Below, in pieces: positions 1 to 13,639 of a stretch of 64,000 nt of DNA. The DNA is from Nageia nagi. Taxonomy: Eukaryota > Pinophyta. The notes below the pieces were generated by a model. It did no database searches, was not told where the DNA came from, and worked only from the letters and a program-made list of their open reading frames with translations. The stretch spans positions 200,694,001-200,758,000 of the forward strand of contig JBITNC010000001.1 in assembly GCA_050084985.1 (NCBI GenBank), given 5' to 3'. The first letter of the stretch is position 1, and every line of letters starts with the position of its first letter. Position numbers and translations under genes: made by a program.

Positions 1-469
1 TGTCTTATAGTTAACAAAATTTAAAGCAAATATAAATATTTAAACATTCATACCATAGTCATTTCATGAACACATCTCATAAATAGATATTATATATATA
101 TATATTTATTATCAAAAAATAGGATTATACATTACCTTGGAAAAAATATATATTCAACCATACAACCAACCAACCACATCTAATTTAGTTCCCTATGCTA
201 ACATTTCTAGTGGTACTACGATGACTCCTAGCACTCCTAAAACTCTTGGACTTGGAGATTATCCTACTTATACTTTGCCTCTTTAGCCTAGATTATTCCT
301 CCAAAGCTACAATATATTCTTATAGGTATCCCTTCTTACCCATCAGACCCTCTATCTTCTTATTTTTCTCTAGCATGTGGTCCATCACCCCTAAGAAGTT
401 GTGATAATGGGAATCCTGATACCATCTTGTACCAAGCTTTTGTTACTTCAACAATAGTAATGAATCTTC
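1..469. other. AT-rich stretch without recognisable gene
   Basis: No domain is recognised here. There is a short TA microsatellite near 90-110. This is probably more of the decayed LINE-type insert that is recognisable just to the right, because it does not match the corresponding part of the other LTR of element O. Confidence 0.4.
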
Positions 470-860
470 CAAAGGAGTTTCCAATTCCCTCAAAGACCTT
501 TTTTGTGCCTTAGATTGAAAGGTGGGTTTGTCAAGATCACCCATATGGGTACTTTCATTAGCTGTGCTTATAGGGAATCAAAGCTAGGTTGTCATCACTC
601 TAAGAACAATCCTTTATTTCTAATGAATAAAGTTGCACTCAAAATTTCATTCTGGTCCTCCTTATTGCTAAAAGAGAATAACATGTAATTTTTTGGTAAT
701 GTTATGATATCCAAATATCCTCTAAGCTTCCATTTGAATTTTGCCCATATCTGAACATCATCTATATTTGATCATGCTCCTTGGACTTTACTGATCAAGC
801 TCAATCTTCCTCTTATTATAGTTTGATCTATCATAGCTTGCAGAACTTTTAATTTCAATT
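470..860 (-). pseudogene. DUF4283-like domain relic of a plant LINE ORF1
   Basis: Read on the minus strand, about 110 residues follow the pattern of the DUF4283 domain found at the N-terminus of plant LINE ORF1 and related proteins. There is a segment with VQIWAKFKWKLRG, then LPKNYMLFSFSNKEDQNEIL, then NKGLFLE and QPSFDSL, and finally KVPIWV. In-frame stops interrupt it after GLFLE, after FDSL and upstream near residue 15, so it is not expressed as a protein. No zinc knuckle or LINE reverse transcriptase is visible nearby, so only this fragment can be assigned. The family is inferred from spacing of W, G, F and P residues by eye; a chance match is unlikely over this length but not excluded. 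Confidence 0.6.
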
Positions 861-1024
861 TTTTTATCTTGTGTGATTGTGGCTCTTAATTGAGGCCTAA
901 TATTTTTTTTTATCCTAAGAGAATAGTTCCCTCCATGGTTTTTTTTCTTTTCCATATCATCTCCTCATTCATTTTTTGAATTTCAAAGAGCCTTGCCTAA
1001 GTCGAATCATAGAAAAACTAAATC

Positions 1025-2657
1025 ATTTAGATTTTAAAATTTAAATATTTTAAATCTTGAAATCTAATTTAAAATTAATAAAATTAAATTTAAAATTTTA
1101 GAATATTTAAATTTTAAAATCTAAATATATATATATATATATATGTAAAATAATTTACATATATATGAATATTTATTAAAAACAAGCATTATAATAATAA
1201 TGAAATATTACTATAATAATAAGACCAAAGTATTATACAATTTAGATTTAGCTATGAATATTTTAACTTGAAAAAAAAAACTCTTTTTTTAGAAATTTCA
1301 TAAAAAACATGTGTTTTATTATAAAAATCTACATGATTTTTTTTTTTTTCTAAAAACTAGTTTCAAACTCAATTTTCAGAGATAAATTTCTTAGCAACCA
1401 AGAAACCATTTTCAAAACTGAGGTATGGGTATTCTTTCTTTTTCCAATTAAAATTTTGATCAAGTTTAACACATCTTAATTTTAATTGAAAACCTATTTT
1501 CACTACTTTGTGACTATATAAGAAAAACCAAAAATTTAATTAGTTTTGCCTACAATTTTGGTTAAACAAAGAGCAATAATAAACACTCAAAAATTTACAT
1601 TTAAAACATTGATCTAGAATTTTAAAATCAATTTAAAAACCATATTGTTCTACATAATTTAAGGAAAACTTGCAAATGCATATTTTCCATGCTATTTCCA
1701 AATGCATTGTGCATAGAAAAACAAAATTTAAAATCAAATTCATACTTATGCATAATGTAGAAAACCTAATTAAAGATGGTAAAAAAAATCCAAAATGTAG
1801 AATGATCTCTTGCACAAATATTCCCTTTGCTCCTTCCAATAATAAAAAATAAACAACCAAATTATTGAAAGAATGATAAATAGGAACAGAGAAGACCATG
1901 GATGGTTGCTCAACCTCCATGAGGTAGTTTTTCTCCCAAACCTTCATGGAAGTTTCTCCCTATAAGAAAAACCCAAAAATGTATAAAAATGAACAAAATA
2001 AAACCTATTAATTTTTCTTTCACTTTTTCCCCTTTTGCACATTATTTTAAAAATAACTTATTTAATTAAATGCATATTAGTGAACTATTAGCTAGTTACC
2101 TTGAATGCATATGTTTAACTTTTTGCAAAGCTTTTAAATCAAATGCAAGTTAATTAACTTTTTTTATTATTTTTATTGCATTATAAATAAATAAAAATGC
2201 ATTTATTTCTATATGATTTTATTTCATTTTCTATTTTAAATTTGCAGATATGAAGTTGAGAGCTAGGCTAGTCCATCATCGTTTTCACTCAACAATGAAC
2301 TTAAAAACTAAAACAAAGTCCAATAATGAATTAAATAATAAAAAATAAACAAATATGTGGCACAAGGGAATAAACACATAAGAATCTTATGTAACCTAAG
2401 TGAAACAACTTTCTTTGTGGGCTACTAGTATCCAATCATCTCCATACAAATAGTAAAGTGGTTCACTTATAAGACTACATTTTCTTATATCACATGAAAC
2501 CACAATAGTATCAAAATTCCCTTTCATAATATAAATATTAAAAATATATAAATAACATAATATATCAACTATTCAAAATGCAAGTATGCAATAACCCCAT
2601 ACTTCAAACATAATAATTGAATCATGCAAAAATGCAAAAATAGAGGGGGTCATGACA
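1025..2657 (-). repeat. 3' LTR of element O, left part missing
   Basis: Matches 22855-24492. Shared landmarks are the AT-rich block followed by a TA microsatellite (1122-1144 versus 22982-23003), a block about 250 bp further on, the segment near 1670-1960 matching 23530-23810, and the terminus with a G-run and TCATGACA. Similarity stops at about 1025, although the other copy continues for more than 1.2 kb, so this copy is truncated or replaced there. Confidence 0.8.
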
Positions 2658-2670
2658 TCCTTCCCCTCTT
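2658..2670 (-). other. Polypurine tract of element O
   Basis: On the minus strand this reads AAGAGGGGAAGGA directly before the TGTCATGAC start of the 3' LTR. That is the expected place and composition for the primer of plus-strand DNA synthesis. Confidence 0.75.
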
Positions 2671-2739
2671 AAGAACAATGTATTCCTCTATATTCTTATT
2701 ATTCAATCACAAAAAAGTGCATAAAACATAAAAATAAAT

Positions 2740-3960
2740 ATTATAATTATTCTTTTATAACATCAACATCTTTCCATATTGTAGAATGCTTGGAGTATTG
2801 GTCCCATTGAACCTGGCACTCCCTTATTTCCCTATTTCTTAGCTTCTTGGTTCTAAAACCAAGAACTCTAATAGGAATCAACTTAATGGTCATTGGATAT
2901 GCCATTTATGAGTTAGAAAATTTTGAAACATGTTAAGGATCAAAAACATATTTTCTAAACAAAGATATATGAAATACATCATAAATATTTGATAGTGTGG
3001 GTGGTAGAGCAAGCTTATAGGCAATTGAGCTTATCTATCCTATAACTTCAAAAGGCCCTACAAATGATGTATCTAATTTAGTAGATCTTATGGTACTTTT
3101 CATTGGTTTAACTCATAAGAATACTTTATATCCCATAAATAATTCTAGAGGAATCCTTTTTAAATCAACATAACTCTTTTCATGATCATATACTTTCTTA
3201 AGCCTTTTTTTGAATTATTTTAAGTTATTCCTCTATTTCCTTTAGATTATCTAACCCGATCACTACTTGATCCTCTAGATTATCCCATGATAATGTAATT
3301 CTACACTTCCTTCCATATAGAACCTTAAAAGGTACCATATCTAAGGAAGAGTGATAAGAGTTATTATAAGACAACTCAATCAAGTGCAAATAGTCTTTTC
3401 ATTTGGTTTTCTAGTCCATACAATACATCTACAACATATCCTCAAGTACCCTATAGACTCATTTAGTGTGACCATCCATCTAAGGATGATAATTTGAACT
3501 AATATTAAGTTTAGTTCCCACCACCTAGTGCATAGTTCTCTAAAACTACGAAGTGAACTTAGGATCTCTATTAGAGATTATGAATTCATGAAACCCATGT
3601 AACTGAATAATTTCATTAATGAAATTATGTGCAATAGTTGGTGCATCATCTATAATATTTTGAGGAATAAAGTGATCCACTTTAATGAGATAGTCAACAA
3701 TAAGAAAAATAGTATCATGTTGAAATCTCATTTTAGGTAAACCCATAATGAAATCAATTGATATATTTTTCCTTTTTTGTGTAGGAATATCATGTGGGTA
3801 GGAATTTCCACCTAGATTCTAGTGTTCTACCTTCACCTTTTGATATTCCAAGCATCTAGTTACAAAATCATTAACATCTCTCTTCCTTCCACACCAATAA
3901 AAAGTATTTTTGATATTTTCTCTCATTTTTGGACCTCCTATATGAGAAAAAAAAGGTGAC
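2740..3960 (-). pseudogene. Element O integrase and chromodomain (decayed)
   Basis: The minus strand encodes the end of pol. An open stretch at 3546-3746 has the integrase core: GLPKMRF, then IVDYLIKVDHFIPQ, then LHGFHEFIISNRDPKFTS, which includes the second catalytic Asp context. A GPF-type integrase C-terminal segment with KLDTSFVGPFEV follows near 3000-3110. Between 2761 and 2893 a chromodomain-like tail reads PIRVLGFRTKKLRNREIRE and then QVQWDQYS. In living relatives the chromodomain directs integration to marked chromatin. Stops and frameshifts separate the pieces. The zinc-binding N-terminus is only weakly visible near 3840-3950. Confidence 0.8.
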
Positions 3961-4149
3961 TAATGTGCTTCCTATAAGATCATTTTTCAAATACCACTAG
4001 TTTCTATAATAACATTTGTTCCCTTAAAATACAAAAAACCATATTTGTACTCAAAAACTTTCATTGAAGAATCAGATTTCTCTATCTTTTCACTAACCTT
4101 AAGATAATATGAATCATTGTTTTGAGAATATTTCACTTGATCTAACAAG

Positions 4150-5420
4150 TCAAAGTGACTTTTAGTCATATGATAAGATGTTTGCATCTACTTAATGCAT
4201 ATTCAACCTTAAATTCATGACCCTTAATATAATTTATTTGAAATTCATATTCATCCAAGAACTCCATCCATCTTCTTTGATGAGCATGAAGATCATTCTA
4301 AGTGAAAATATACTTCAAACTTTGATGATCTAGCTTAAGTTCAAAAGGTTTTCCTAATAAATAATATCTCTAAATATTAAGTTCATAAATAATGGAAGCC
4401 AACTCTAAATCATGCATAGCATAATTCATTTCATGAACCTTTAACTTTTGAGACTCAAATGCTATAGGCCTTTTATCCTAAGATAAGACACTTCCCAAAC
4501 ATAATAAAGAAGCATCAATGCAAACTATGAAATATCCAAAAGGAATGGGTATAGTAAGAATAGATGTAGTTGTAAGATTTTATTTAATAATTTTGAAGGA
4601 TTTATTACATTTTTCAATCCACTAAAAAGTTTGATTCTTTTTTTGGAGACTTATAATAGGATTTCCCATCGTAAAAAAATCCTTAAGAAAATAATGATAG
4701 TAACTAGCAAGACCCATAAAACTTCTTACCTCTATTACATTGGTTGAAGCAAGCTAACTCATAACTACTTCAATATTTTTGAGATATATAGACACACCTT
4801 CTCCTAAATTTTTTTTTTTTGAGATATTGTACTTGAGGTACATAAAACTCACACTTAGGAAGTTTCCCAAAAATTTGTTATTTTCTTAGTACTTCCAATA
4901 CTTTCCTAAGATGATAATCATATTCTTCCTTATTCCTTGAATATATCAATATATCATCTAAGAACACTAAAAATAAATTTATCCAAGTACTCATGTAAAA
5001 TATTTTTAATGAGATTAATGAATACAATGGGTGCATTGGTTAATCCGAATGGAAGCACTACAAACTCATATTGTCCATATTTGGTTTTAAAAGTTATTTC
5101 ATATGTGTTTGAAGTTTCGATTCTTAATTGGTGATAATTGTATCTTAAATCAATATTCAAAAATATGAATACATATTTAAGTTGATCAAATAAACCATCA
5201 ATTTGAGGTAAAGGATATGGAGTTTTTATCATGAATTTGTTCAACATTTGATAGTGTATGCATAACCTCATAGAACCATCTTTCTCCTTGATAAAAAGAA
5301 TATGATCTCCCCAAGGTGATACACTTGGATTAATTAATATTTTTTCCAATAAATAATGTATTTGTACTTTTAACTCCTACATCTCAATTGTAAGAATCCT
5401 ATATGGAGTCTTGGAGATAG
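4150..5420 (-). pseudogene. Element O reverse transcriptase and RNase H (decayed)
   Basis: The largest open piece, 4954-5349 on the minus strand (131 residues), is the RT fingers and palm. It has [20 protein letters not shown], then [10 protein letters not shown], then [14 protein letters not shown] and [14 protein letters not shown]. The catalytic region follows near 4940-4980, where the YLDD-equivalent is read as FLDD only after a one-base frame change. The connection and RNase H lie at 4150-4720. They would copy the element RNA into DNA. The low number of stops across the RT compared with the rest suggests it decayed from an intact polymerase without a large deletion. Confidence 0.85.
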
Positions 5421-5639
5421 GTTCTACACTAGGCATCAACTTGATTGAGAAATTAAATTCTCATTTTGGTGGTAATCCTAGAAAATTATTATGAAAGACA
5501 TCCCTAAATTCTTGTAAAAGAGGGTATTATTGAAAAATTTTCTCTTTCAATTTATCTTCTTCTACCTCTTTCACTTTCATTGCATATATCATCTAACCCT
5601 TTCACATTCTTTACTTTAACTACATAGTAGAAAGAATAT

Positions 5640-6000
5640 AGGGTTTAACATTACTTCAATCATAATAAATCCTTTATCTTTATAGATTGATATTAGAAAA
5701 TTCAATCCATATTTTATGATACTCAATTAAGGCTTTATGAGCTTGAATCCAATCCATTATAAGGATTATATCATAGGAATGTAGGGGTGCTACATAGAGA
5801 TCCCATTCTATAATTCCTTGAGGTAGCTTTATTTCAACTTTCATAAGACTTTAGTTTACAAAACTAGTTTTTCCAAAGCCATACTCAACTAACCACCCTT
5901 GTGTAAAATATTTGGGTGCCTTTGGTATATATTGAATAAGTGAAGAAGATATAAATCTTTTCTATTACATGACTATCAAAAAGAATTTTAAACTTTCTAT
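5640..6000 (-). pseudogene. Element O aspartic protease (decayed)
   Basis: Minus-strand reading near 5930-5990 contains a degenerate active-site segment, ILFDSHVIEK, in which the Gly of the Asp-Ser-Gly triad has changed. The C-terminal protease signature DLYVAPLHSYDIILIMDWIQ follows at about 5700-5810. Position between gag and RT fits the chromovirus order. The protease would release gag and pol proteins. It is inactive in this copy because of the active-site change and several stops. Confidence 0.7.
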
Positions 6001-6419
6001 CAAACATAATACTTGAATTTTGCATAGGAGTTATTTAACCATTTAGGTTAATGTTTCTTGTAGTTGCAAAAATCTTATGTTCATACAAATTATTATTTTT
6101 TAAAAACTTGTTTTCAAAATGGTAAAGTCCACTATAAACCCAAAAAAATCCTTTCTTAGGCCCCTAAGACTTATTTTGAAGTTCATCTCTTGGAGTATCA
6201 TTACATTTCTCTTAATAGTTCTTATTCTATTGCTAACCTTGATTTCCACTATTATCATTATTTTTTTTTTTAGGGTTGATATTGATTTTGTGGATAATTG
6301 TTTACATTTAACCTTTTATTATTTTGTTGTTAATGATCTTTTTCCCACATTAGGAACTCTTTATTGTTCATATTTCTCATTTCCTATTTCTCATCTTCAT
6401 TCAAGATGCTATAATTCAT

Positions 6420-7130
6420 GAATGATCTTTTGATTCCTAAGTTACTTTTTGCTTGACCAATAAGATCATAAGATATTTTTAAATTTTTATGCTTATGAAT
6501 ATTTACTTCTATTTTGATTCTAGAATCTAATCCCAAAATGAATCTATGAACCTATAAATTATTTTTATCCTTAGGTACATATTTCACCAATTTAATAATT
6601 TTCTGATGATATTATTAATTGATGAATTGCCTTTTTGAAGAGTGTAAAATTCATCATATTTTTTAGAATAAAATTGTTCTATTATATATTGCTTCTTAAA
6701 ATTAACTACAAAATCCTACCACTTAAGATTCACTCTTTGAATATTTTTTGGGCTTTGTAGGATTTCCACCATTGTAATTCAATATCTGCAAAGTTTACTA
6801 TAGCCTAAGCAATATGAGATTTAGAATAGATGTTCTTCATGGAAAAATAGGTTTCCATCTCTTCCAACTAATCCTCAATAGCTTCACCTCCTTTCTTTAC
6901 ATTAAATATTATAACTAAATTTTTTTTCAAATATTTGTCTAATTCCTAATCCACCTTAGATTTGATAAGATCAACACTATTCTTACCAACTCTTTCTTCA
7001 TTTCTAGTAGGTTTTTGCACTCTATTCATAAAAGTTTCAATCATTTCCTATTGCTTTGCTAATTTCTCCTATAGTATTAAAATGTTAGCATTATCATTTC
7101 AATTTTTTAAAGTTTCCCCTTCTTTGTTTT
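6420..7130 (-). pseudogene. Element O gag (decayed)
   Basis: Read on the minus strand, the region shows the retrotransposon gag capsid pattern: an LEEMETYF-like start, an LQWWKSYK segment, and a FTLFKKAIHQL-like segment equivalent to the conserved leucine/glutamine-rich helix, all broken by many stops. Gag forms the particle in which reverse transcription occurs. It lies between the PBS and the protease, as expected. A longer open frame on the opposite strand at 6119-6421 is a shadow, with no coding signature. Confidence 0.6.
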
Positions 7131-7285
7131 ATTGAGAAATATTTCCCTAGGATTATTCTTAGTTAGAGTTCCTTTGAGAAGCATTTCTTAGTGATTCCAT
7201 AACTATTGTCAAGGATATATAAATTTTAATTTAGGTTTAGTAAAATTTGAATCTAAAAATCATTATTCCTTATGACTCCTACTTT

Positions 7286-7298
7286 TTCTCTAATACCA
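7286..7298 (-). other. Primer binding site of element O
   Basis: The minus strand reads TGGTATTAGAG, the initiator-tRNA-Met type primer site (TGGTATCAGAG) with one C-to-T change. It lies two bases inside the LTR edge at 7301. Confidence 0.75.
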
Positions 7299-7300
7299 AA

Positions 7301-7693
7301 TGAAACATCCATCTAAATTCTACCTCAAAACTAAATATAATTTTTTTTGTAAGTAAATACCATTACATATACATAAATAGGTTTTGGCATTCCATATTTG
7401 AGTGTAATGTAATTGCTACAAACAACCCTCAAGTGGATGGAAATGATCAATTTTCATTTTCACCCAAGTCATGTGATAGCTAATTTTCATCAATGTATCT
7501 ACCATGCACTTTATTCAACTAAGAACTTGTGATTCAAAATCTCATATATTTGTCTCACCTATATCAATTATGACCTTTGATTTCTTCTTAGGGGTCCATA
7601 CACCTAATAAGGAGTACAATTTTCCCATCACTTCATGCTACCCCATGATAGTGATATTTTAGTATATGCAAAGTGGATCAAGTTCTCATCACC
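7301..7693 (-). repeat. 5' LTR of element O, part left of element T
   Basis: Begins with TG next to the PBS and runs into the left TSD copy of element T. The rest of this LTR continues at 21626. Confidence 0.75.
7689..7693. repeat. Target site duplication of element T, left copy (TCACC)
   Basis: The identical five bases follow the right LTR at 21621-21625. This proves that T inserted here. Confidence 0.85.
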
Positions 7694-10600
7694 TATAATG
7701 CATCCACCTAGTTCCATCAACCAAGACCCTAATTTTTAGAACTAATATTTTTAATTTAATTTAACACTCAAATGTTCTAGCAATGGACCATGTGATCCAA
7801 TATGAGCTTATCAATGGTGCTACCTAATTTAGTACTCACATGGAAATATTAGTAAAGTACTAGGATAACCAACCCTGATCATTTTTTTTTGGTGTTCACT
7901 TCTCAACACTCATCCTATTGAGAAGATGCCTCAAAGTTAACCCCACCATTCTTATTCCACATCCCATGTGCAACTAGCTTTTTAGGAGATATTAAACTTC
8001 CACTAAGTAAACATCATTACTTAATGATAACTCTCCATCTCATAAGATCAAATAGCTTATCCTAGGGATGCCTCCATATGAGCAAGTAGCATCACTTATG
8101 GAATAATCATCATAACTTCTAACTATAAGTGGTATGACTACTAGTTACCCTCACCCAATAACCATAATTTTTTTGATTGCTATCCCCACTTGATGCACCA
8201 ATTAGGGGATATGAGTCACTAGCCTACCCATAACTATCAGCTACACCCACCATGTGTTTTAGCTTCCCCATGCCCATAACATGAGGATCCATGGATATTG
8301 ATAATACTCTCAAGTGGTTGTTTAGTCTAATTAATTATTAGATATGTTGAAAAATAAAAACCACCCATGACCTAATAAATTTTCAATAATGATCCCAAAC
8401 ATTAATGAGGGTACAAGACACCATGCATAATACTTGATTATAATGCATATGTAATATCTAAGTTTTCACCTAGGGTTAGCATCATTCACCCCTACCCATA
8501 AGGCATGTATGAGAAGTCTCATTTGTAGGCTTGCATAGGAAGTCACATTAATCTAATTATCCCATACACATCATATAGCATATATGTGTCTACTTTTTAA
8601 AAGTGTACATGCATCAATAAGGTAACAAATCATGAGGTAGGATCTTATCTAATATTTCTACAAAGGGAATGTGACACAAAGTGGTCCTCATAAAGAATAT
8701 TCTTTTAGCTTACCATTTTACAGTGTAGGTTCATTTGGTGAAGCTTCTTTTCCATTTTCTTGTATTATTGGACCCATCCAAAAATACCCTTTTTAGTTGG
8801 TATATTCCCTTAAGATTCTCCATGAATTTATTATACTATTATTGGTCATATTCATTTATTTGGGATAAATTTTAATTTCTAAGTTAGTTTTGACTAAGTT
8901 TTATCTTTTAAGCTTTGATTCATGTGTCTTACTATGAAAATTCCATATTAATCCATTTACTTTGTTTGACTATCTAAGCTTTTCAAATTATTTACCATTG
9001 GATCCTATTTAATCTCATTTATTCCTATTTTGATCCTAAGGATCCCTATTAATTCTTGTATGAAACCAAACATAATTTGGAAACCATATCTTTATCTTGG
9101 GATAATAAATAATTAGTTTGGATAATAATGGATTATTTTAGGTTACTCATCTTATCGATCTTCTTCATCTAGGAACCTTTGTGTATTTGGTTAATTACAT
9201 TTTTAGATCCCTATTAAGTTTGAATAACCACTAATCTTATTTAATTACCACTTTCTATTCATGATTGTGGTCATAGTAATACCTATTACTCATTCATGTC
9301 ATATAATTATTACTATTCATAGCATTGAACAAACATGATGTTATTAATAATTTAGAGGAATATTACTAAATCCCAATGCTAAAATTTCATAAATAATTTA
9401 TTTAACAAGAACCAATTTGCTTAATTGATCAAGGTATCTTATTTTAGCATAAAAATCATGCACTTTTCATTCATCAATACAATATATGAACAAAGCAATA
9501 TTGATTAATCATTCCTAGCTCTAAGCTATTACAAGAGTATTAATTAATTACAAAAGGGTCATATACACCTAGTAAAATCCATTCATAAAGCATATAATAT
9601 AAACCCTTGTATCCTTTATTGTAAATAAACCACATAATTATTATAACATCATAAGGATACTAAAAATAAATGTTACAAGTTCAAATAATAGAATGAGCAA
9701 TAACACAATTATAACCCCATTTAATCATTAATGGGTTCTTTCAGACAAATCATGTTAGTACATAATTCATATTCATTCATGCCTTAAGGTCTTGATCTTC
9801 ATCTTTTGTCCATCGAACATATCCATGGACCAAAGTGAATGGATTGAGTACTATGGAGGGTTGGAGGATTAAGACAAGCCCTATTTTCTCATTTTACCAT
9901 AATATAAATTTATTTCATTTAATTCAACTCTATTCTTATGGACCTTAGGAGGATTTTATATCCATTTAGGACTACCTCCTTTTTCCTTGGTCACATGATT
10001 AACATTCATCATTCACCCTTTAATAATTCAATTTCATTCTAATAACACCTAAGGTTCAATAAATGATAATATGTGTCTATTCCTTAAGTCTTATAATAGT
10101 CTCTTTAAGCTCAATACTACAAATAAGTTTCTTTAAACTCAACACTAAATATATGCAAATAAATCTCTTAAAATCAACACTAGAAATATACAAAATGAGT
10201 CTTTTTAAATTCAAAGTTTAAAATAAATTTGTTATTAAACCATTGCTATGGAATAGAATTTAAAATTAAAGTACAACTAGTATTCTCAATGCTAGCCACC
10301 TTCCAATTTTATGTTTGAAAACTAAAGACTTGGAGGTGTTGCCAAAATTACTCATCCCTATGTTAGTTTTCATAAGGCGTTAGGACAACATAGAGTGTCG
10401 ATAGTATAGTAGTGATGATTTGAAATAAAATGCACTTGTACATATTCTTGCTTACACAAGGAGTGTAAGGTTTCTCATATACTCTAAATATTAATGCTAT
10501 GTAAGGAGAATACATGAGATTTGGGTAGTTTTCCATGGACTATCACGATTGCAAGTGGTGTTCAAGAATCCTTAGGATAGTCTAATAGAGTGTGGGTTAT

Positions 10601-12238
10601 TGGAGTTGTGATTGCTCTATGGATAGTGGAAAAGTTCTCAAGGTTCAATATGTAGAGGTTTTATACATAGAAAAAGAGCATGATTAACTTTGAAAACCTT
10701 CACCAGCATTCTTTAAGTGTATGCCATGTTGGGATATCACAAAATAGCAATGGACCTATGGGTGAGTAGGGTACCAAGCATACACTGAATACAAATACAT
10801 AATATGGATGGATGCCCAAGTAAGAATCAAATGAGACTCTACATCCTATATCATGGTCATAATGATAGCTCTAAGAGAAGGAACAAAATATACCCATGGT
10901 AGATGTGGATGTGAGAGTTCTAATATTCACATATACAAAATGGAGAAGTATACACTATGAACAAGAATTGTTGATCTATACACATAATCTCCTATCTCAT
11001 TAATGAATTATCACAAAATATTCAAACCACTAGACTCTCATGGTGTGAGTGTGTTAGGATAAGATTTTAAAATAGTAATCTTATCATCCCACTAGACATA
11101 TAATATAAGAAAAGGGTTCTATTATTTTAATCCTTTAATTCAATACCCCATATACATCCAAATATGTTAATGCATTTTAACCAAAAAGAAAACATAAGCC
11201 ATAATATCTTCACAAGCTAGAATATATGAAATTTCAAAGGCTAGATAATATAAGTGAAGAGCACCTTATTTTAGAGAGATTCCACTACTCCACGGGCTCC
11301 AATGAGATAATTTTCTTGCTTGCTTAAGATGGTTTTTCCTAAAGATTTCCTCTCATATTTATAGCCTTAAGGGTAGGAAAATAGCCAAATTATTTCCTAT
11401 TCCCACATTAACTCCACTAAAGGGTTAGAGAAAAAAATAATAAATTTTAAATTCTAAAGTGGATATTATGTGGCCAAATAATATTTAGAAGCATTTAAAC
11501 CTAAGTTAGACTAGGTTACTATTCGAACACTATTAGAACTATTTTTACTTTCCACTTCACACATTAAAATAAAATACATGTGCCATACTCCAATAATTAA
11601 TTAATAATTACAAGTAATGTCAAAATATCTTTCAATATTAGATTCCTCTTAAATAGTATTTCCACTATTAACCCCATGTATCAATAGTGAAGGCACTTAT
11701 TTTTAACTTTACCCCCTTTAAATTTTTTTCTAATGTTATGTAAATTTTCAAATTTAAATAAAGTATATTATTTTTCCCTCCATTTTCAAATTCAAAATTC
11801 AAAAATAAACAACAATGAGAACACACCATTACCTATGATAGTCACCACATCCTATAGGCAAGATTATTAGTCCACACATATTTTCAAACACACTTTCATT
11901 AAGAAATAGATAATCATAGAAATTATTTTAACATACAACTACATGATCTATTATGATCATAGGTTTATCAATGATCCAACACCAATCATTTCCTCCTTCT
12001 TACCCCTCCTTTCCTATCACTAATTCACCTTTGTTCCTTAGGGAATTCTTATTTCTATTTTTTATCAAGGTGACCTGTTATTTGCATCATAAAAACCTCA
12101 AAGCCAACATTAAATTGTCATAAATAATACATATTTCCCTATCAAATTCATCATCACCATATAAATATTCCAAACATGATCCATCCAAATCCTTGATAGT
12201 AATTGAGGTCAAATATTGGCATGAGGTAGATCATGACA
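7694..12238 (-). repeat. 3' LTR of element T
   Basis: 4545 bp, collinear with 17072-21620 over its whole length. It starts TATAATGCATCC and ends GATCATGACA on the plus strand. The terminal TG/CA on the left side is now TA, a deamination change seen in both copies. No open frame of note lies inside, and the differences between copies are many and spread evenly, so the element is old. Confidence 0.92.
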
Positions 12239-12251
12239 TACACCCCTCCTT
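12239..12251 (-). other. Polypurine tract of element T
   Basis: The minus strand reads AAGGAGGGGTGTA directly before the 3' LTR, which starts TGTCATGAT. Confidence 0.75.
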
Positions 12252-12329
12252 AAAAGGTACATAGTCCCCTATGTTCTTACACACTAATAAAAATTTTATA
12301 AATGGTTTACATACTTAGTTAAGCAAATA

Positions 12330-13600
12330 AATATGGAAATTATCTTTTCATAGTAGCTACATCTTCCCATGTAGAAGATGACAAAGAATATTTATCCCAT
12401 TAGACTCAACACTCATTAATTTATCAATTTCTTAGCCTCCTAGTCCTAAAAGCTAAGATCTTAATAGGGAGTACTTCAATTGCATGAGGGTACAACATCT
12501 ACAAATAAGAGAAATCCAAAACATGATAGGGGTCAAAAACATACTTTTGTAACAAAGAGACATGAAAGACATCATTCATTTTGGACAAACTTGGTGGCAA
12601 GGCAAGTTTGTAGGCAACTAAACTCTTCCTTTCCATAATATAAAAGGGACCAAAAAATAGGGGATCCAATTTAGTATACTTTATTGCACTAAAATACCTT
12701 ATCACCAAAATCAAATTCTTGAGGAATTTTCTTAAGATTGGCATAACTCTTTTGTTTATCAACAACTTCCTTCAATTTTCATCGAATGGAATTTAACTGC
12801 TCCTCCATTTTCTTTAACATTTTTAGTTGGATCATCACTTAATCCTCCTAATTATCCCAAGTTATAGGATTTTTGCACCTCCTTCCATACAATGCTTCAA
12901 AATTACTCATACCTAAATTTGAATGATAGCCATTATTATATGCAAACTCAATTGAATAAAGATAATCTTCCCATTTGGTCTTTTGTTCCATGCAATACAT
13001 TTTGAGCATTTCCTTGCACACTCTATTCACAAATTCTATCTTCCCATGTATCTCAAGATGATAAGTGAGGATCATATTCAATTTCCCACCCAATACCTTA
13101 TGTAATGATTTCTAAAATATGGAGATTAACTTAGAATCCCCATCTAATATGATCACCTTAGAAAATCCATGTAATATGAAGATTTTATGTGCAAATTTAA
13201 TGGCTACTATAAGGGCATCATTTATGGTATTAATAGGTATAAAGTGTGCAATCTTGGTTAACTTATCAACCATAACCAATATTGAGTCATGATGGAATCA
13301 GGTTTTTAGCAAACCAACTATGAAATCCATTGAAATTACTTGCCACTTCTACGTCAGAATATTGTGGGGATACAAATATTTGCCCAAATGCTGATATTCT
13401 ACCTTTACTTTTTGACATTACAAGCATTTTGCCATGAAATATATTATCTCTTTATTCATTCCATCCTAATAGAATTTTTTTTTTCAAGTCTTCTCTCATC
13501 TTTGTACCTCTTAGATGTGCTACATATGAAGGATGATGGGCTTCTTGTAGGATTAAATTCCTTAAATATCCTTTTTATGGGATGACTAATTTATCTCTAA
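12330..13600 (-). pseudogene. Element T integrase and chromodomain (decayed)
   Basis: Two open pieces on the minus strand cover the end of pol. 12848-13093 (81 residues) is the end of the integrase core, with YHLEIHGKIEFVNRV (the third catalytic acidic residue context) and IEFAYNNGYHSNLGMSNFEA, then LYGRRCKNPITWDN. 12499-12765 (88 residues) is the C-terminal GPF-type domain: KLDPLFFGPFYIMERKSLVA, then NDVFHVSLLQKY. A chromodomain-like tail with LINEC and WDKYSLSSSTWEDVA follows between 12330 and 12500 after stops. The part upstream of 13093 has the catalytic core N-terminus in broken form. Confidence 0.85.
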
Positions 13601-13639
13601 AATACAAAATTTCATCTTTTCGAGTAATATCCTAAGATG

